Under the pieces are notes generated by a model. That model saw only the letters and a program-made list of their open reading frames with translations. It was not told where the DNA came from and made no database searches. Shown here piece by piece: positions 60,795 through 64,000 of a DNA stretch of 64,000 nucleotides. Numbering within the stretch: position 1 is the stretch's first letter; each line of letters opens with the position of its first letter. This DNA comes from Streptomyces antimycoticus (lineage in GTDB: Bacteria; Actinomycetota; Actinomycetes; Streptomycetales; Streptomycetaceae): assembly GCF_005405925.1 (NCBI RefSeq), contig NZ_BJHV01000001.1, forward strand, positions 7,254,001 through 7,318,000. The letters are read 5' to 3'. A program made the position numbers and the translations under genes.

Positions 60795-61751
60795 GTGCAG
60801 CGCTGGCGTGGCTTGGAGGACATCCCTGAGGACTGGGGGCGCAGCGTCGTCACCATCGGTTCCTACGACGGGGTGCACCGAGGGCACCAGCTGATCATCG
60901 GCCGTGCCGTGGCACGGGCGCGTGAGCTGGGCGTACCGGCCGTCGTGGTCACCTTCGACCCGCATCCGAGCGAGGTCGTGCGGCCCGGCAGCCATCCGCC
61001 GCTGCTGGCCACGCATCAGCGGCGCGCGGAGCTGATGGCCGGGCTGGGCGTGGATGCGGTGCTGGTCCTGCCGTTCACGGCGGAGTTCTCCCGGCTCACC
61101 CCGGCCGACTTCGTCGTGAAGGTGCTGGTCGACAAGTTGCACGCACGGGTCGTGGTGGAGGGGCCCAACTTCCGCTTCGGCCACAAGGCCGCCGGGAACG
61201 TCGCCTTCCTGCGCGAGCTCGGCACCACCTACGACTACGAGGTCGAGGTCATCGACCTGTACGAGCGCGGTGCGGCGGGCGGCGGCGAGCCGTTCTCCTC
61301 CACGCTGGTGCGCCGGCTGGTCGCCGAGGGCGATGTCGCGGGCGCGATGGAGGTCCTCGGCCGGCCGCACCGGGTCGAGGGCGTGGTGGTGCGCGGTGCG
61401 CAGCGCGGCCGTGAGCTGGGCTTTCCGACCGCCAACCTGGAGACCCCGCCGCACACCGCGATCCCGGCCGACGGCGTCTACGCCGGCTGGCTGACGGCAC
61501 AGGGCGAGGCGATGCCCGCGGCGATCTCGGTCGGCACCAATCCGCAGTTCGACGGGACCGAGCGGACGGTCGAGGCGTATGCGATCGACCGGGTCGGACT
61601 GGATCTGTACGGACTCCATGTCGAGGTCGACTTCCTGGCCTATCTGCGGGGCCAGGAGAAGTTCGACTCGATCGAGGCGCTGCTGGAGCGTATGGCGGTC
61701 GATGTGAAGCGGGCCCGTGAACTCGTCGAGGGGCACGGCGGCAGCCGCTGA
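60795..61751 (+). CDS. ribF: Bifunctional riboflavin kinase / FAD synthetase
   Basis: 318 residues from GTG 60795. The N-terminal nucleotidyltransferase has VVTIGSYDGVHRGHQLIIGR (the family usually has FDGVH) and VTFDPHPSEVV. The C-terminal flavokinase has RGRELGFPTANLETPPHT and AAISVGTNPQFDG. It phosphorylates riboflavin to FMN and adenylates it to FAD. It lies in the usual place after truB, but behind a strong hairpin, so it may have its own promoter. A convergent terminator follows. Confidence 0.96.
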   Translation: MQRWRGLEDIPEDWGRSVVTIGSYDGVHRGHQLIIGRAVARARELGVPAVVVTFDPHPSEVVRPGSHPPLLATHQRRAELMAGLGVDAVLVLPFTAEFSRLTPADFVVKVLVDKLHARVVVEGPNFRFGHKAAGNVAFLRELGTTYDYEVEVIDLYERGAAGGGEPFSSTLVRRLVAEGDVAGAMEVLGRPHRVEGVVVRGAQRGRELGFPTANLETPPHTAIPADGVYAGWLTAQGEAMPAAISVGTNPQFDGTERTVEAYAIDRVGLDLYGLHVEVDFLAYLRGQEKFDSIEALLERMAVDVKRARELVEGHGGSR

Positions 61752-61796
61752 GGCGGTGTGCGGTGCGCCCGTGAGGTACGCCGTGCGGTGAACGTG

Positions 61797-61840
61797 GATG
61801 CGCCCCGTGGGCCCGGTGATCCGGGCCCACGGGGCGCATC
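61797..61840. terminator. 20-bp perfect hairpin between ribF and the MinD-like gene
   Basis: GATGCGCCCCGTGGGCCCGG (61797-61816), loop TGAT, and its exact reverse complement (61821-61840). It lies between convergent genes, 45 nt after the ribF stop and 11 nt from the other stop, so it can serve both strands. Confidence 0.88.
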
Positions 61841-61851
61841 GCTTCCGTCTG

Positions 61852-64000
61852 CTACTGCTGCGGCCCGGGGGGCTGCTGCTGCCAGGGCTGCTCCGGCTGC
61901 CAGGGCTGCTCCGGCTGGCCCGGCTGCCCGGGCTGGATCTGCTGCCACGGCTGCCCGGGCTGCGGCTGCTGCCCCTGCCCGTAGGACTGCTGCCAGCCCG
62001 GCTGACCGCCTTGCTGCGGGTATCCGGGGTACTGCGGCTGCTGGCCCTGCTCAGGCGCGTAGGCGCCCGGATAGGGCTGCTGACCGGGGTAGGGCTGCTG
62101 GGCCTGGCCCGGCATCGGCGGGGCCACCTGCGGCGGCTGAGCCGCGCCGTCGCCCGTCCACAGCCCCTGCTCCTGCTGGGCGCGGGTGAAGTCCTCCGCG
62201 ACCATGGCCGAGAGGTTGAAGTACGCCTCACGGGTCTTGGGCCGCATCATGTCCAGGTCCACCTCGGCGCCCGCCGACAGATGCTCGTCGAACGGCACGA
62301 CGATCACCCCGCGGCAGCGGGTCTCGAAGTGGGACACGATGTCCTCGACCTTGATCATCTTTCCGGTCTCCCGGACTCCGGAGATCACGGTGATGCTCCG
62401 CGAGACCAGATCCGCGTAGCCGTGCGCGGACAGCCAGTCGAGGGTGGTGCTGGCGCTGCTCGCACCGTCCACGGAGGGCGTGGAGATGATGATGAGCTGG
62501 TCGGCGAGGTCGAGGACGCCGCGCATGGCGCTGTAGAGCAGCCCCGTGCCCGAGTCGGTGAGGATGATCGGGTACTGCTTGCCCAGGACGTCGATGACGC
62601 TGCGGTAGTCGTCGTCGTTGAACGTCGTCGAGACCGCCGGGTCCACGTCGTTGGCGAGGATCTCCAGCCCCGACGGCGCCTGTGAGGTGAACCGCCGGAT
62701 GTCCATATAGCTGTTGAGATACGGGATCGCGGTGACCAGGTCGCGAATGGTCGCACCGGTCTCCCGCCGCACGCGCCGGCCGAGGGTGCCCGCGTCCGGG
62801 TTGGCGTCGATCGCGATGACCTTGTCCTGGCGCTCGATGGCCAGGGTCGAGCCGAGCGCGGTGGTCGTCGTGGTCTTGCCGACACCGCCCTTGAGGCTGA
62901 TCACCGCGATGCGGTAGCAGGAGAGCACCGGCGTGCGGATCAGCTCCAGCTTGCGCTGCCGCTCCGCCTCCTCCTTCTTCCCGCCGAGCTTGAAGCGGGA
63001 GGGGCCGGGGGTGTTCTTCTTCGGCTTCTGCTTGCCCTTGATCAGCCGGTCCGAGGAGAGCTCGACCGCGGCGGTGTACCCGAGCGGCGCCCCCGCGCCC
63101 CCGGCCTGGCGCCGCTGGTCGGGCGTGACCGTCGGCCAGCCGCCGGTACGGGGGTCGGCCGGGGCGGCCGGGGCCGCCGGGGCGGCGTGGGCGTCGGGAC
63201 GCGGATAGCCGTAGCCGTCGTGCGGCTGCCCCTGCTGCGGCCCCGGCCCTGGAACGCCGTCGCCGGGCCGCGGGAAGCCGTAGCCGCCCTGCGCGCCCGG
63301 ACCCTGCTGTCCGGGGAACTGCTGCCCCTGGGGGTCATGCGGCGGCCGGCCCTGGACGGGGCCGTTCGGCGCGTAGGGGCCGGGCTGGGCAGGCTGACCG
63401 GGCTGGCCCGGGTACATCGGCTGGCCGGGCTGTCCCGGCTGTCCGTGGTGCTCGGCCTGTCCCGGCTGGGGCGTGGGGTAGTGGGGTGCGGGGGGCTGCT
63501 GATACGGGCCCTGGCCCTGCTGGTCCGGGGCGGGCGCCTGCGGGAAGCCGTAGCCGCCCTGGACGGGCATCGGCCCCTGGCCCTGCCCCTGACCGGCCGG
63601 GCCGGGCGCCGGCTGACCACCGGGGTGCGGATAGCCGTAGTGGGGCCCCTGCGGAGCCGGGGGGCCCTGCGGGCCGGGACCCGGCACGGCCGGGCCGGGC
63701 TGCTGATAACCGCCGTGCGGGCCGGGCACGTTGGCCGCCGGGGCTGTGCCCCCTGGACCTGATCCGGCAGCGGGACCGGACCGGGCTGGCCGGGGACCGC
63801 ACCGGGAGCGCCCTCGCCGGGACGCGGATAGCCGTATCCACCCTGCGGCCCGGGCCCAGGCGCCGCGGGACCGGGCTGACCCTGCGTCTGGGGCGGGGGA
63901 GGCGCCCAGGAGGTGTCCTGTGGCGGGAGCGGCACGCCGGAGCCAGGAGTGGCAGGCCCATCCGTCCGCTGCTCCGGAACCGGAGCGGGACCCGGAGCCG
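61852..64000 (-). CDS. MinD/ParA-like ATPase with Pro/Gln/Gly-rich arms, type VII secretion-associated; frameshifted and cut by window edge
   Basis: The intact frame from GTG 63729 gives 625 residues. A disordered arm of about 240 residues has [12 protein letters not shown] repeats. The ATPase has the deviant Walker [21 protein letters not shown], then [20 protein letters not shown] and [22 protein letters not shown]-terminal PGQ/PYPG/WQP-rich tail ends it. Upstream of 63729 the same kind of repeat ([20 protein letters not shown]) continues in another frame to the window edge. This indicates a one-base shift near 63740-63753, beside GGGG and CCCCC runs. From memory the S. coelicolor counterpart (SCO5717) borders the ESX-like locus and resembles EspI. 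The role in secretion is inferred. Confidence 0.82.
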   Translation of the reverse strand, partial: GSGSRSGSGAADGWACHSWLRRAAPATGHLLGASPAPDAGSARSRGAWARAAGWIRLSASRRGRSRCGPRPARSGPAAGSGPGGTAPAANVPGPHGGYQQPGPAVPGPGPQGPPAPQGPHYGYPHPGGQPAPGPAGQGQGQGPMPVQGGYGFPQAPAPDQQGQGPYQQPPAPHYPTPQPGQAEHHGQPGQPGQPMYPGQPGQPAQPGPYAPNGPVQGRPPHDPQGQQFPGQQGPGAQGGYGFPRPGDGVPGPGPQQGQPHDGYGYPRPDAHAAPAAPAAPADPRTGGWPTVTPDQRRQAGGAGAPLGYTAAVELSSDRLIKGKQKPKKNTPGPSRFKLGGKKEEAERQRKLELIRTPVLSCYRIAVISLKGGVGKTTTTTALGSTLAIERQDKVIAIDANPDAGTLGRRVRRETGATIRDLVTAIPYLNSYMDIRRFTSQAPSGLEILANDVDPAVSTTFNDDDYRSVIDVLGKQYPIILTDSGTGLLYSAMRGVLDLADQLIIISTPSVDGASSASTTLDWLSAHGYADLVSRSITVISGVRETGKMIKVEDIVSHFETRCRGVIVVPFDEHLSAGAEVDLDMMRPKTREAYFNLSAMVAEDFTRAQQEQGLWTGDGAAQPPQVAPPMPGQAQQPYPGQQPYPGAYAPEQGQQPQYPGYPQQGGQPGWQQSYGQGQQPQPGQPWQQIQPGQPGQPEQPWQPEQPWQQQPPGPQQ

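Noticed and set aside
1..64000. Prophage, defence island or biosynthetic gene cluster
   Set aside because: No integrase, transposase, phage structural gene, restriction system, PKS or NRPS module is present; nearly all genes are core metabolism, transport or translation.

Overview
The window is chromosomal DNA of a Streptomyces-type actinomycete. G+C is very high throughout, codons end mostly in C or G, GTG and TTG starts are common, and Shine-Dalgarno sequences are purine-rich. From memory, the gene order (polyamine genes, dxr-rseP-ispG-proS, rimP-nusA-ylxR-infB-ylxP-rbfA-truB-ribF, then a MinD-like ATPase) matches the conserved core arm of Streptomyces chromosomes around SCO5650-SCO5717 of S. 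coelicolor; this was not checked by alignment. I see no rRNA, tRNA, CRISPR array, prophage or transposase gene.

Layout. (1) 1-5.8 kb: the start of an ABC ATPase gene cut by the window edge, a ThDP-dependent enzyme, a sodium:solute symporter and a divergent PucR-type regulator. (2) 5.8-30.2 kb: an amine-catabolism region. It holds a class III aminotransferase with a coupled Lrp/AsnC regulator, an aminobutyraldehyde-type dehydrogenase, a second aldehyde dehydrogenase followed by a potDABC-like polyamine importer and a PuuB-like FAD oxidoreductase, a GabT-like aminotransferase, a second PucR regulator and a third aldehyde dehydrogenase. Between these sit a lipoprotein, a glycerophosphodiester phosphodiesterase, an adenosine-deaminase-family enzyme that is probably the 6-aminodeoxyfutalosine deaminase of menaquinone synthesis, two DUF4190-like membrane proteins, a PAP2 phosphatase and a membrane-anchored P-loop ATPase of unknown function. 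Together they could import di- and polyamines, oxidise or transaminate them to aldehydes, and feed GABA and succinate into central metabolism. The gamma-glutamylation and deglutamylation enzymes are not in the window.

(3) 30.3-41.2 kb: a glycan-utilisation locus under a LacI regulator. It has a large GH3 beta-glucosidase, a Tat-lipoprotein binding protein with two permeases, a GH42 beta-galactosidase and a secreted GH12 endoglucanase. Three perfect copies and one degenerate copy of the palindrome TCGAAGCGCTTCGA lie in the bgl/binding-protein divergent region and upstream of lacI, which defines a local regulon. (4) 41.4-50.9 kb: an acyl-CoA dehydrogenase, then dxr-rseP-ispG (MEP isoprenoid pathway plus site-2 protease), two GNAT acetyltransferases and proS. 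(5) 51.1-53.3 kb: three minus-strand genes, a degenerate aminoglycoside-kinase-like protein and two ferritin-like proteins. (6) 53.5-61.8 kb: the classical translation/ribosome-maturation operon rimP-nusA-ylxR-infB, then ylxP-rbfA-truB and ribF. (7) 61.85 kb to the end: a MinD/ParA-like ATPase with very long Pro/Gln/Gly-rich arms, apparently frameshifted and running off the window. In Streptomyces this gene borders the type VII (ESX-like) locus.

The most useful anomalies are a palindromic Lrp-like operator whose flanking motif recurs upstream of the second aldehyde dehydrogenase; a hairpin that sequesters a start codon; a 248-bp inverted-repeat-bounded element after ispG; a GH42 gene with no stop before it runs through the next gene; an ispG with mosaic codon usage; a probable pseudo-kinase; the frameshift in the MinD-like gene; and several perfect hairpins at operon joints, including a 32-bp palindrome directly after nusA.
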